The notes under the pieces are model-generated. The model had not been told where the DNA came from. It did not search any database and saw only the letters and a program-made list of their open reading frames with translations. Shown here in pieces: positions 7,209 through 15,719 of a stretch of 64,000 nt of DNA. A program made the position numbers and the translations under genes. Source of the stretch: JACTOJ01 sp032335695 (GTDB lineage Bacteria > Bacillota > Clostridia > Clostridiales > Clostridiaceae); NCBI RefSeq assembly GCF_032335695.1, contig NZ_JACTOJ010000007.1, forward strand, positions 163,084-227,083, in the 5' to 3' direction. The number at the start of each line of letters is the position of its first letter. Position 1 is the first letter of the stretch.

Positions 7209-8852
7209 TTGGGTAAATTACGCGAAAAGCTTCCTAATTTATTCTTATTTAACGAACCAGAAAAAAAGGAAGAATTCATCCTTAGAGAAACTGAAGAAGA
7301 AAAAGCAAGCAGTGAAGATAATTCTAATGCTGATACTAATGATAATCCAAAAGTTAATGCTGCCCTAATTGATAATCTGAATTATCTAAAAGGCAGATAC
7401 TCAGTTCCCCTAAATGCAGATGTAATAACCAGAGAATTCAGCATCACCATAGGCGATAAAAAAACTAATGCTTTTATAATATTTTTTGATGGAATGATAG
7501 ATAAAAAATCAATAAACGACAATGTGCTTGAACCTCTGATGCTTCTATCTAGCTTAAATATCAAATACATTGATGAAAATAATATAGCAGCCTGCGTAAA
7601 GAATCAACTGCTTCCTTACAATCAAATAAAAGAAACTGCTGAATTTATTAAATTGATGGATGAAGTTAGCTCTGGTTCCTGCGCATTATTTATAGATGGA
7701 CTTGATATATGTTTTTGTGCTGATGTGAAAGGCTATGAGCACAGATCTGTGGAAAAGCCAAACAACGAGCTTGTAATTAGAGGTCCTCAAGAGGGCTTCA
7801 ATGAAACCTTAAGGGTTAATACAGCTCTAATTAGAAAAAGAATTAAAAACGAAAATCTTATAGTAGAAAATATAGAGGTAGGCGCAAGAAGCAAAACTCC
7901 TTGTGCCGTCCTCTATATAAAAGATATCGTCAATGATTCTCTAATAAACGAAATAAGAAAGAGGATATCAAGCATAGACACAGATTATATTATTGATTCT
8001 GGAGAATTAGAGCAATTTATAGAGGACAAAACTTTTTTTCCTGCTCCTCAGATGCTTGGCACTGAAAGGCCAGACAGAGTAGCATCCATGCTCTTAGAGG
8101 GCAGAGTTGGGATAATAGTAAATGGAAGCCCCTATTGCTTAGTGGCACCTATAACTTTTTATGACTTAATGCATTCTCCAGAAGATATTTATACAAGATT
8201 TCCTATTGGTAATCTGCTCCGCTTTATTAGACTAATCGGAGTGTTTTCAGCGTTACTTTTACCCAGCTTTTATATAGCTATAACAAATTTCCACCATGAA
8301 ATGATCCCTACCAGCTTGCTCTTAGCTATAGAAGCTTCTCGTGAAAAAGTTCCTTTTCCATCCGTACTGGAAATATTGTTGATGGAATTATCCTTTGAAC
8401 TTATCCGAGAAGCTGGCATTAGAATTCCTGGTCCAATAGGACCTACTCTAGGTATCATAGGCGCTATCATATTAGGGCAAGCTGCCGTTGCTGCCAATAT
8501 AGTAAGTCCAATTCTGATAATAATAGTAGCTGTAACAGGCATAGGCTCCTTTGCAATGCCTAATTTTGACTTAGGGCTTCAATTTAGGATTCTCAGATTT
8601 GGCTATATTATCTTAGCTGCTATGTCTGGTTTTTTAGGAATTGCCACTGGAATTTTTATTCATGGACTATATCTGTGCAGTGCTAAATCCTTTGGTGTAC
8701 CTTTCCTTGCTCCTTATGCTCCTAAGACATCTGGAGGGTATAGATCAGAATTCATCAAGGCTCCAATATGGGCTCAAGAAGAAAGAGCAGATTACTTCAA
8801 TACAAAGGATAGTAAAAAGCAGCCAAACAAAAGCAGAGGATGGACGAAATGA
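7209..8852 (+). CDS. gerAA: Spore germination receptor subunit A (GerA family)
   Basis: 547 residues from TTG 7209, chosen because a perfect AGGAGGTGA lies five bases upstream; the longer open frame has no RBS. The N-terminal half is soluble and acidic at first (residues 1-60), then the two-lobed GerAA domain containing FAD-like motif VKNQLLPYNQIKET. The C-terminal half has several membrane helices with the conserved run GPIGPTLGIIGAIILGQAAV. It forms the inner-membrane germinant receptor with the next two products. A possible sigma-G type promoter (TGTATT, 18 bases, CATTTTA) lies at 7096-7126, a weak match. Confidence 0.93.
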   Translation: MGKLREKLPNLFLFNEPEKKEEFILRETEEEKASSEDNSNADTNDNPKVNAALIDNLNYLKGRYSVPLNADVITREFSITIGDKKTNAFIIFFDGMIDKKSINDNVLEPLMLLSSLNIKYIDENNIAACVKNQLLPYNQIKETAEFIKLMDEVSSGSCALFIDGLDICFCADVKGYEHRSVEKPNNELVIRGPQEGFNETLRVNTALIRKRIKNENLIVENIEVGARSKTPCAVLYIKDIVNDSLINEIRKRISSIDTDYIIDSGELEQFIEDKTFFPAPQMLGTERPDRVASMLLEGRVGIIVNGSPYCLVAPITFYDLMHSPEDIYTRFPIGNLLRFIRLIGVFSALLLPSFYIAITNFHHEMIPTSLLLAIEASREKVPFPSVLEILLMELSFELIREAGIRIPGPIGPTLGIIGAIILGQAAVAANIVSPILIIIVAVTGIGSFAMPNFDLGLQFRILRFGYIILAAMSGFLGIATGIFIHGLYLCSAKSFGVPFLAPYAPKTSGGYRSEFIKAPIWAQEERADYFNTKDSKKQPNKSRGWTK

Positions 8853-8877
8853 AAATTAGTATACGGAGGTGTATGAA

Positions 8878-9990
8878 ATGGATTCAAATATTACATTCGG
8901 CATATGGGGAGGAACCTGTCTTATTATAAATTCAGTATGTTCAAGAGTATTTTTAAATTTTCCTCGCCAAATTATTGAAGTTGCAGGCAGCGCTGCTTGG
9001 ATGATAGTGATATATATTTTTACAATTATGTTGATTTTATTTTCATTAATACAAAAACTATTTTCTAAATTTGAAGGTAAAGATATCATTGATATAAGCG
9101 AAGAAGCCATGGGTAATGTTGGCAGAGTTATTGTTGGAACATTAATAATCCTCCTTCTTTTTTCCATAGGCTGCATAATACTAAGAGAATACTCAGAAAA
9201 CATGAAAACTATCGCACTGGCTGACTCTCCTATAGGTTTTGTATCTTGGTTTTTTTTAGCAGGTATGGCTTTTGGAGCTTTCTTAGGTATAGAACCCTTA
9301 GTAAGATTTCATTCCTTAGCAGTACCTTTGATAGTATCCACCTTTTTATTTATTGTATTAGCAGTTATGCCTTACTATGATTCCTCAAATTTTGCTCCTT
9401 GGCTTGGCAATGGTCCTACTAAAATATTAGGTTCTGGTTTTTTTAGCACATCCATTTTTTCTCCAATTTTGTATTTATTTTTAATTCCTCCTTTCATCAA
9501 AACCAACAAAAATTTTAAAATTATCGGTTATTTAGGTATTTCAATATGTGCATTTCTCTTGTTTGTATCTGTTGTAACTTATACTTCAGTGTATCATTAT
9601 CCCACTAGTCTTGAAAGCTTTCTTCCCACCTTTCAATTAGCCAGATTGATAAATTTTGAAAGATTTTTCGAAAGAATAGAATCTGTTTTTATGCTGGCTT
9701 GGGCGGCCTCTGCATTACTCTACCTAAGCATAATAATGTTTTTTATTCTTTATACATTCAAAAAAACTTTTAAACTTCAATATTATAAACCTCTTATTTT
9801 TATATCCACTATTTTATTATTTAACCTTAGCCTGCTTCCTCCCAATCTAATATCCGCCATAGATTTAGAGGTTAAATATTACAGCCGATTATCTTTAATA
9901 ATTACGCTGCTGTTACCACTTTTGGTAGCTTTTATAGGTAATATTAGGCAAAGAAAGAAGGTTAACAATAATAATGAGAAAAATCATTAG
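8878..9990 (+). CDS. gerAB: Spore germination receptor subunit B (GerAB permease-like)
   Basis: 370 residues with about ten membrane helices, related to APC-superfamily transporters, the part of GerA receptors thought to bind the germinant. I chose ATG 8878 because GGAGGTG at 8865-8871 is six bases upstream; an in-frame GTG at 8869 lies within that RBS. The N terminus SNITFGIWGGTCLIINSV and the loop DIIDISEEAMGNVGRV are GerAB-like. It is spaced 25 bases after gerAA and overlaps gerAC by 17 bases. The germinant specificity cannot be read from sequence. Confidence 0.92.
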   Translation: MDSNITFGIWGGTCLIINSVCSRVFLNFPRQIIEVAGSAAWMIVIYIFTIMLILFSLIQKLFSKFEGKDIIDISEEAMGNVGRVIVGTLIILLLFSIGCIILREYSENMKTIALADSPIGFVSWFFLAGMAFGAFLGIEPLVRFHSLAVPLIVSTFLFIVLAVMPYYDSSNFAPWLGNGPTKILGSGFFSTSIFSPILYLFLIPPFIKTNKNFKIIGYLGISICAFLLFVSVVTYTSVYHYPTSLESFLPTFQLARLINFERFFERIESVFMLAWAASALLYLSIIMFFILYTFKKTFKLQYYKPLIFISTILLFNLSLLPPNLISAIDLEVKYYSRLSLIITLLLPLLVAFIGNIRQRKKVNNNNEKNH

Positions 9991-11299
9991 TGTGCTTTTA
10001 ATTTTCACTGTCTCTTGTGGTCTTTTTAGCGGCTGCTATGACAAAAGAGAAATAGATGATCAAACCTATGTCATAGCCATAGGCATGGATAAAGGCACTG
10101 TTCAGCCTCTAAAACTAACTCTCCAATATGCTATGACTCAATCAGTAGGCGGCGGAAGCAGTGGAGGTGGAAGTTCTAGCGGAGGTGGAAATAAGGTTTT
10201 ATCTTCAGTTACTATAGACACCGAAACCTTTAATTCTGGAATAACCGCTGCCAATGGCTTTATAGGGAAGAGAATAAATATGTCCCATGCCATAGTCCTA
10301 GTGATATCAAAAGAATTAGCCAAGGAGGGAATAAGCAAATACATCTATGGTCTATCTAGAGAAAGACATTATAGACCATCCATGTTTGTAGCTGTAGCTA
10401 GGGGATCTGCTGAGGGTTATTTAAATTCCATTAATCCCCTTCAAGAGGTTGATCCTTCAAAATATTATCAATTACTTTTTAACGCTTACAAATTTACAGG
10501 TTATACAGCTAATACTCAATTTTTTAACTTCTATACTCATATGACAGCACTAGATATGCAAGCCGTAGCTGTATTAGCTGGAGTTTCAAGATATCAAAAT
10601 TCTGATGAATTTAAATCTAAATATTCAACCTATAAGAAAAAGAATAAGATTCATCCCTCTGAAGGAGATTTCAAGGCTGGAGATATTCCTGAGAATAATG
10701 CCGAAAAAGGAGAAATAATGGGGCTTGCTATGTTTAATGGTGACAAAATGATAGGAGAATTGGATGGCGATGAAACCGAAAGCTATCTAATGGTAACTGG
10801 AGAATTTCATCAATCATACGTCTCTGTTCCAGATCCTAAATTTCCTCAGGAATCCGTTTTGCTTAGAATAGAAAAAAGAAAAAAGCCTAAATATAAAACA
10901 AAATTTATAAATGGAAAATCAGAAATATCTATAGATATAAAGCTAGAGGGTGATTTTGTATCCATACAAAGCGGATATAATTATGAAAATTCAAAAAACT
11001 TTTCAATCATAGAAAATGCAGCTTCGGAGCTTATATCTAAGCGAATAAATGAAACACTTAACAAAACAGCCAAAGACTATAATTGCGATATCTTTGGCTT
11101 TGGCAAATCTGTAAAGAAAATATTTTTAACAAATAAAAAATGGGAAGAGTTTAAGTGGCTTGATAAGTATAAAGCTTCTTCTTTTACAGTTAATGTGGAT
11201 TTAAAGCTTAGAAGGACTGGCCTCATAATACGAACCTCTCCAACTCCAATAGCAGAAGGCGGTGAAAGCTCAAAAAATGAGTCTTCAGAGGATAATTAG
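9974..11299 (+). CDS. gerAC: Spore germination receptor lipoprotein subunit C (GerAC)
   Basis: 441 residues. The signal peptide ends in a lipobox (CGLFSGC, Cys 21), followed by the GerAC hallmark YDKREIDDQTYVIAIGMDKG. Hydrophilic domains fill the rest, including the motif FIGKRINMSHAIVLVISKELA. Residues about 59-72 are almost pure Gly/Ser (three GGG/SS units), an insertion not typical of this region. The ATG overlaps gerAB by 17 bases, with AGAAGG upstream. The lipoprotein sits on the outer face of the inner forespore membrane and completes the receptor. Confidence 0.92.
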   Translation: MRKIISVLLIFTVSCGLFSGCYDKREIDDQTYVIAIGMDKGTVQPLKLTLQYAMTQSVGGGSSGGGSSSGGGNKVLSSVTIDTETFNSGITAANGFIGKRINMSHAIVLVISKELAKEGISKYIYGLSRERHYRPSMFVAVARGSAEGYLNSINPLQEVDPSKYYQLLFNAYKFTGYTANTQFFNFYTHMTALDMQAVAVLAGVSRYQNSDEFKSKYSTYKKKNKIHPSEGDFKAGDIPENNAEKGEIMGLAMFNGDKMIGELDGDETESYLMVTGEFHQSYVSVPDPKFPQESVLLRIEKRKKPKYKTKFINGKSEISIDIKLEGDFVSIQSGYNYENSKNFSIIENAASELISKRINETLNKTAKDYNCDIFGFGKSVKKIFLTNKKWEEFKWLDKYKASSFTVNVDLKLRRTGLIIRTSPTPIAEGGESSKNESSEDN

Positions 11300-11450
11300 T
11301 ATACTGATAATGTGTTGGGTGATTATCTACACCCTGAGCTATGGTCTATGGTCTTGGAAAAACGATAATAAATTAGGTGGTTTCGCTGTAATAACCTTGG
11401 CCCTTATACTCATAGCTGTCTCTGTCATATCTTCTATAATAAGAAGTTAG
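11277..11450 (+). CDS. Small two-helix membrane protein of the ger operon (possible D subunit)
   Basis: 57 residues from ATG 11277 (an alternative GTG is at 11262), overlapping the end of gerAC by 23 bases. It has two hydrophobic stretches, IISILIMCWVIIYTLSYGLW and FAVITLALILIAVSVISSII, joined by a short polar turn SWKNDNKLGG. Small two-helix proteins encoded with GerA receptors in Bacillus (called D subunits) modulate germination. The size, topology and position agree with that, but there is no sequence motif to prove it. It is the last gene before the operon terminator. Confidence 0.7.
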   Translation: MSLQRIISILIMCWVIIYTLSYGLWSWKNDNKLGGFAVITLALILIAVSVISSIIRS

Positions 11451-11456
11451 CTGTTA

Positions 11457-11489
11457 AAAAGAGCCTTAGCCAAAAGCTAAAGCTCTTTT
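11457..11489 (+). terminator. Terminator of the ger operon
   Basis: AAAAGAGC pairs with GCTCTTTT and the inner TTAGC pairs with GCTAA around a CAAAA loop. The descending arm itself provides the T run. Confidence 0.8.
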
Positions 11490-11498
11490 CTTATTTCC

Positions 11499-11849
11499 AG
11501 GATACTTCTGCTGCTTTTCTTGGGCTGCTCTTTGGAAGAAACCGCTGAAACCCAAAATTTTACCCTGGCAGCCTCAAATCTATCCGTAACCCGGCCAGCT
11601 CTTAGCAAATCCATATCAAAATTTGAATTTAAAAGTGAATCCATACCAGAAATCTTCAATAATTTAAAGGATAGATCAATAGACTTAGGCTTTTTTCACA
11701 GCAGCCAAAGTATAATCAGCGATAAGGATATAGAAGTTATTGAAATAAAAAAAGAAGACATAGGTTTTAAAACTATTTATATGGGCTGGTTAAAAAATTC
11801 TTCTATGCCTTCTTTAGCAGAGCAATTTAAAAACCACATAATTTCCTCC
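11499..11849 (+). pseudogene. Remnant of a LysR-type regulator gene
   Basis: The plus-strand frame encodes AETQNFTLAASNLSVTRPAL followed by SKSISKFE, a clear LysR helix-turn-helix. It then jumps without a gap to IPEIFNNLKDRSIDLGFF, which in intact LysR proteins lies about 60-70 residues further on. It jumps again to FKTIYMGWLKNSSMPSLAEQ, which belongs near residue 280-300. There is no ATG with an RBS at the front. At least two internal deletions are therefore implied, and the piece is not expected to work. Its downstream end runs into the convergent permease gene. The former target genes are unknown. Confidence 0.72.
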
Positions 11850-11889
11850 ATAAATAAAAGCAGCTCCATTTTTTTAAATAGAACCGCTT

Positions 11890-13182
11890 TTATGCTCTAT
11901 TCTCTAATAAATTCACTTCATAAAGCTTTCTTGCTTTCTTGTAGCCATACACATGAAAAGAATAGCATATCACTATAACCAGTCTAGTAAAGAATACAAG
12001 CTGAGAATGAATCCCTATAAACAGCATAAATATCAGACTCATAATAATGCAAAGTGTGCAAGGAGTAAAAAACATGCTAACCAATCTGTACTTAATCAAT
12101 AAATCTAATTCTTTTTTGGTCAGTCCCACTAAATAAAGCTTTTTAATGTAAGCTCCTGTATTCTCCATTTCTATTTGAGCTTTAAAATAAATTGCCGCAG
12201 CAGATATACCAAAGAATATCACATTGCCTATTAGAGCTATAAATCTAAGCATTTTGATTCCGCCCATAGTTATTGCCTTTGAATACTCATTAAATACGCT
12301 CAATTCACATATCCAGCTGTAAGTAACAAACAAAAAACTTATGTATGCCACCCAAAAGATAAAATTTTTATCATTCTCTATATTTTTCACCAGCTGTTTT
12401 ACTGACAAGAAATTCCTGCTATAATAACTGTTTCTTTTCTTCATGATATATGACCATAATTTGCTTAAATAAAATACTGTGACATAAAGTCCTATCATAC
12501 AGCATATCCATACAAAAATATACCCATTTTCATTCTTATTCACTCTTGCCCAGACTGCAAAGAAGATAAATATTACAAGAACAATTAATTTAATTATCTC
12601 TCTAAACTTCTCCAGCTTCTGCTTCATAATATTTTCATCACTGCCGCCAGCTAAATTTCTAAGCATTTTATTTGTACGGATTGTTATTATTATATAAAGC
12701 AGGATAAATAACTCCAATGTTGAAACATAGTTCATCATTCCTAATGAAAAGCTAATACTATAAAATCCAAGATAACTTATCACCATAAGGAAAAAAATTT
12801 TTGAGAATATAGTCCCTAATATTAGTCCTGCCAATAAGCAGAATAAAGTTAAAAATAAATTTTCGTAAAACACCCATAGGGCTATCTCTTTTTTAGTCAC
12901 TCCCAAAAGAAGCATTATTTTAAAATCGTTAATTCTAAGCTTTATATATGAAGTATAAGAAAAAATAGTAAAAGAGCTAAGCGTTAATATTATAATGGAA
13001 ATCGATGATTTCAATATGATGCTTAATACGCTGTTTCTTTCCACTAATTCGATCTCACTGTTATAGATAAGAGTGGTATATAAAAATTCTAAAGTTATCG
13101 ATATTATACATATGATTACAAAGGTTATATATTTTTTAGAATTTTTTCTTAAAGAATCCTTTGTCATAGCAAAATAGTTCAT
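11890..13182 (-). CDS. FtsX-like ABC permease of a Bce-type module (short form)
   Basis: 430 residues from ATG 13182, preceded by GGTGATGATTG; a TTG one codon earlier is less likely. About ten hydrophobic segments are seen, beginning at residue 20. The first cytoplasmic segment, YTSYIKLRINDFKIMLLLGV followed by TKKEIA, is the FtsX/MacB-type motif. BceB-type permeases are usually about 650 residues with a large extracellular domain between helices 7 and 8. That domain is missing here, so ligand binding may differ. The ATG overlaps the ATPase stop by one base. Confidence 0.85.
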   Translation of the reverse strand: MNYFAMTKDSLRKNSKKYITFVIICIISITLEFLYTTLIYNSEIELVERNSVLSIILKSSISIIILTLSSFTIFSYTSYIKLRINDFKIMLLLGVTKKEIALWVFYENLFLTLFCLLAGLILGTIFSKIFFLMVISYLGFYSISFSLGMMNYVSTLELFILLYIIITIRTNKMLRNLAGGSDENIMKQKLEKFREIIKLIVLVIFIFFAVWARVNKNENGYIFVWICCMIGLYVTVFYLSKLWSYIMKKRNSYYSRNFLSVKQLVKNIENDKNFIFWVAYISFLFVTYSWICELSVFNEYSKAITMGGIKMLRFIALIGNVIFFGISAAAIYFKAQIEMENTGAYIKKLYLVGLTKKELDLLIKYRLVSMFFTPCTLCIIMSLIFMLFIGIHSQLVFFTRLVIVICYSFHVYGYKKARKLYEVNLLENRA

Positions 13183-13937
13183 CAATCATCACCGCCCATT
13201 ATGGCTAGGCAATCCAGTATTTTATTTAAAAATTTTTTATCATCATCTTTTTTATATACGTCAGCAAAAATATTTCCATCCTTTAAAAAAATAACTCTGG
13301 AACAGTAACTGGCTGCTATAGAATCATGAGTAGCTAAAAGCATGGTAACCTTTTTCTCTTTATTTACTCTTTTCATATAATTCATAAACTTTTTAGCTGC
13401 TTTAGAATCTAAATTTCCTGTAGGCTCATCCGCAAAGATTACTCTCGGATTAGTAGCCAAGGCTCTGCAGCAGGCCGCTCTCTGCTTTTGTCCCTGAGAG
13501 ACACTTTTAGGGTACTTATCTTTTATCTCATATATGTTCATAAGCTTAAATAATTCATCTACAATGTGTTCAATATAATTTTGTTTCTGCCCTTGAATTA
13601 CAAGAGGCCAAGCAGCATTTTCCTTCAGGGTAAGATCCTCCAAAAGGTTAAAATTCTGAAATATGAGCCCTAAGTTCTTTCTTCTGAATTTAGCCCTATC
13701 ATCCTCATTCAAAGCTGTTATGTTGACCCCCATTATCTCTACTTCCCCTAAAGTTGGCTTATCTATGCCGCTGAATATATTTAAGAGGGTAGTTTTGCCG
13801 CTTCCTGAAGAACCCATTATAGCTGTGAATTCCCCTTCATGAATGCTTATGTCCAGACCATTTAGCACATTATATGAGCTTTCTTTATATTCATTATCAT
13901 AGCTTCTTACTATATTTACAGCCTTTAATATTTCCAA
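13182..13937 (-). CDS. ABC transporter ATP-binding protein, BceA-like
   Basis: 251 residues with Walker A GSSGSGKTT near residue 42, Q-loop IFQNFNLLEDL, signature VSQGQKQR, Walker B VIFADEPTGNLDS and H-loop ATHD. The GNLDS and short length put it with MacB/LolD/BceA-type ATPases that drive FtsX-like permeases. It pairs with the following permease. In Bce modules the transporter both removes peptide antibiotics from their lipid targets and signals to the kinase encoded beside it. Confidence 0.92.
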   Translation of the reverse strand: MEILKAVNIVRSYDNEYKESSYNVLNGLDISIHEGEFTAIMGSSGSGKTTLLNIFSGIDKPTLGEVEIMGVNITALNEDDRAKFRRKNLGLIFQNFNLLEDLTLKENAAWPLVIQGQKQNYIEHIVDELFKLMNIYEIKDKYPKSVSQGQKQRAACCRALATNPRVIFADEPTGNLDSKAAKKFMNYMKRVNKEKKVTMLLATHDSIAASYCSRVIFLKDGNIFADVYKKDDDKKFLNKILDCLAIMGGDD

Positions 13938-13949
13938 AAAATCACCTAC

Positions 13950-14972
13950 TCAATTGTTTAAAACATATGTTATAGTTGCGCTGGTTCCTTTTCCTATTTC
14001 GGATTGAATATCAATTTTATGCTTTAAATTTTTAGCTAGAAGCGAGCATATATACAAGCCTATTCCAGAGGCTTCTCTATATTTACGCCCATTTTCTCCT
14101 GTAAAAAAGGGTTCAAATACTCTATTTATATCACTTTTAGGAATTCCTATTCCTTCATCTGCAATTTTCAGCTGAATACAATTTTCTGCTTCACATACAG
14201 TAAAAGTCACATGCTTTTTCTTTCCCTCTTCAGCGGAATACTTAACCGCATTATTTATAAGCTGCTCTATCATAAATTTATTCCATTTTTCATCAGTCAA
14301 AACACTTATGCTGCCATCCTCATATTCCAGCTTTGGGAATACATTGTTGTATATAAACAAGCTCTTTTTTGAGTTGATAATATCTTTTAAGGACTCCACT
14401 ATATTAACAGCTTCAGGTTCATAATCCCTAACAAACTCCTCCATCCTAAGAATGTTCAACAGCTGCTCTAACCCGTTATGGAGCTTTGAATTCTCTTCTT
14501 TTATTTCATTAACAAGCTTTCTTGTCTCAAACAAATTCAATCCTTCATTTTCTATTTTTTGAATAACCAAGCTTATTATCGAAACTGGAGTCTTCATATT
14601 ATGAAGCCATTGAGAGAAAAAATATCTATAGGAATTGCTTTCTGCATTTATTTTACTTATCTCCTTAAGATATTTTTTTTGAATAACTTTAAGGGTTTCA
14701 TTAAAATTTTTCTGCTGATTTGTGATCCCTGTAGACTTATTATTTTCCGAATTCATATCTTCATTTATATTAATATTAAAATTATAATATTTAGTCCATT
14801 CAATGGCTAAATGTATAATAAACACAGTAGATGCAAGAATTAAAGGATAAGCTATCTCACTAATATTTGCCGTAGCTTTATAGTAAAAAATTATCATTGC
14901 TATGCTTCCATAGAAAACCAGAGTATATCTAAAGTTGTCACTTAAAAATTGAAAAAATAACTTTTTCTTCAT
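13950..14972 (-). CDS. Intramembrane-sensing histidine kinase, BceS-like
   Basis: 340 residues. Two N-terminal membrane helices (about residues 15-33 and 40-56) are separated by only a few residues, so there is no extracellular sensor. The phosphorylation site is in QWLHNMKTPVS near residue 128. The ATPase domain shows the N box (EQLINNAVKYS) and the G boxes DEGIGIP and GIGLYI. This architecture defines the BceS/GraS class that is activated by its ABC transporter rather than by a ligand. The start overlaps the regulator stop by one base, so the two genes are coupled. Confidence 0.9.
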   Translation of the reverse strand: MKKKLFFQFLSDNFRYTLVFYGSIAMIIFYYKATANISEIAYPLILASTVFIIHLAIEWTKYYNFNININEDMNSENNKSTGITNQQKNFNETLKVIQKKYLKEISKINAESNSYRYFFSQWLHNMKTPVSIISLVIQKIENEGLNLFETRKLVNEIKEENSKLHNGLEQLLNILRMEEFVRDYEPEAVNIVESLKDIINSKKSLFIYNNVFPKLEYEDGSISVLTDEKWNKFMIEQLINNAVKYSAEEGKKKHVTFTVCEAENCIQLKIADEGIGIPKSDINRVFEPFFTGENGRKYREASGIGLYICSLLAKNLKHKIDIQSEIGKGTSATITYVLNN

Positions 14973-15664
14973 CAGGATTGCTCCTTACTTTGATAGATAT
15001 ACCCTGCGGCTCTCTTAGTTTTTATAACATCATTTAGTCCAAGCATAGATAATTTATTTTTAACTCTTGTAACATTAACTGTAAGGGTGTGATCATCTAC
15101 GAAAAATGTATCATCCCACAGTTCTTCCAAAAGCTCTTCTCTGGAAACTATTGAATTCTCTTTTTGAACAAGCTTACTGAGCAATTGAAATTCCTTTTTT
15201 GACAGCTCCTGCAAACTGCTCCTATAGCTTATTTCAAAGGTATTCTTGTTTAATATCAAGCCATTAGCTGCGGATATGGTGCTTTTCTCTTGATTGTATT
15301 CTCCATAGCTTCTTCTAAAGGCAGCCTGAATCTTTGCCAGCAGAAGTTCAAAGCTAAAAGGCTTTACTATATAATCGTCTGCTCCCATTTCCAATCCTCT
15401 TATCTGCTCAAGCTCGTCACTTCTGGCAGATATGAATATTATGGGTGCATCTGTCTCCCTTCTAAAAGCTCTGCAGAGCTGAAAGCCATCTGAGTAAGGA
15501 AGATTTATGTCAAGAAGTATCAAGTCTGGCAAGCTTTCAGCAAACTCTATCTCTATATTTTTAAAATCTTTTATAAGAAATACTTTATACCCGTACTTTT
15601 CAATAAACTCTTTTATGAAGTTTCCAAGCTTTATATCATCTTCTACCACAAGTATCTTGTTCAT
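14972..15664 (-). CDS. OmpR-family response regulator, BceR-like
   Basis: 230 residues: a receiver domain with the acidic pair in VVEDD, phospho-acceptor in LILLDINLP (Asp about 52), conserved Lys in YIVKPFSFEL, and a C-terminal winged helix ending IKTKRAAGYIY. It is first in the regulator-kinase-ATPase-permease operon. It probably activates this operon in response to cell-wall-active peptides, as inferred from the Bce paradigm. Confidence 0.92.
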   Translation of the reverse strand: MNKILVVEDDIKLGNFIKEFIEKYGYKVFLIKDFKNIEIEFAESLPDLILLDINLPYSDGFQLCRAFRRETDAPIIFISARSDELEQIRGLEMGADDYIVKPFSFELLLAKIQAAFRRSYGEYNQEKSTISAANGLILNKNTFEISYRSSLQELSKKEFQLLSKLVQKENSIVSREELLEELWDDTFFVDDHTLTVNVTRVKNKLSMLGLNDVIKTKRAAGYIYQSKEQS

Positions 15665-15681
15665 ATCCTTATACCTCTATT

Positions 15682-15719
15682 TTTAATTAGGCTATGTTAA
15701 AAAACATAGCCTAATTAAA
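15682..15719. repeat. Long perfect hairpin at the 3' end of the RND gene
   Basis: A 17-bp perfect stem (15682-15698 with 15703-15719) around four A bases. Its core AGGCTATGTT is the same sequence as the ends of the dispersed palindromes elsewhere in the window. It begins directly after the RND stop codon. No T run follows on the minus strand, so it may be a repeat copy acting as a 3' end rather than a classic terminator. Confidence 0.6.

Noticed and set aside
11520..11978. Treating the LysR-like frame as an intact 152-residue gene
   Set aside because: The start is a TTG without RBS, family segments are joined out of order of distance, and the last 40 codons run antisense into the permease gene.
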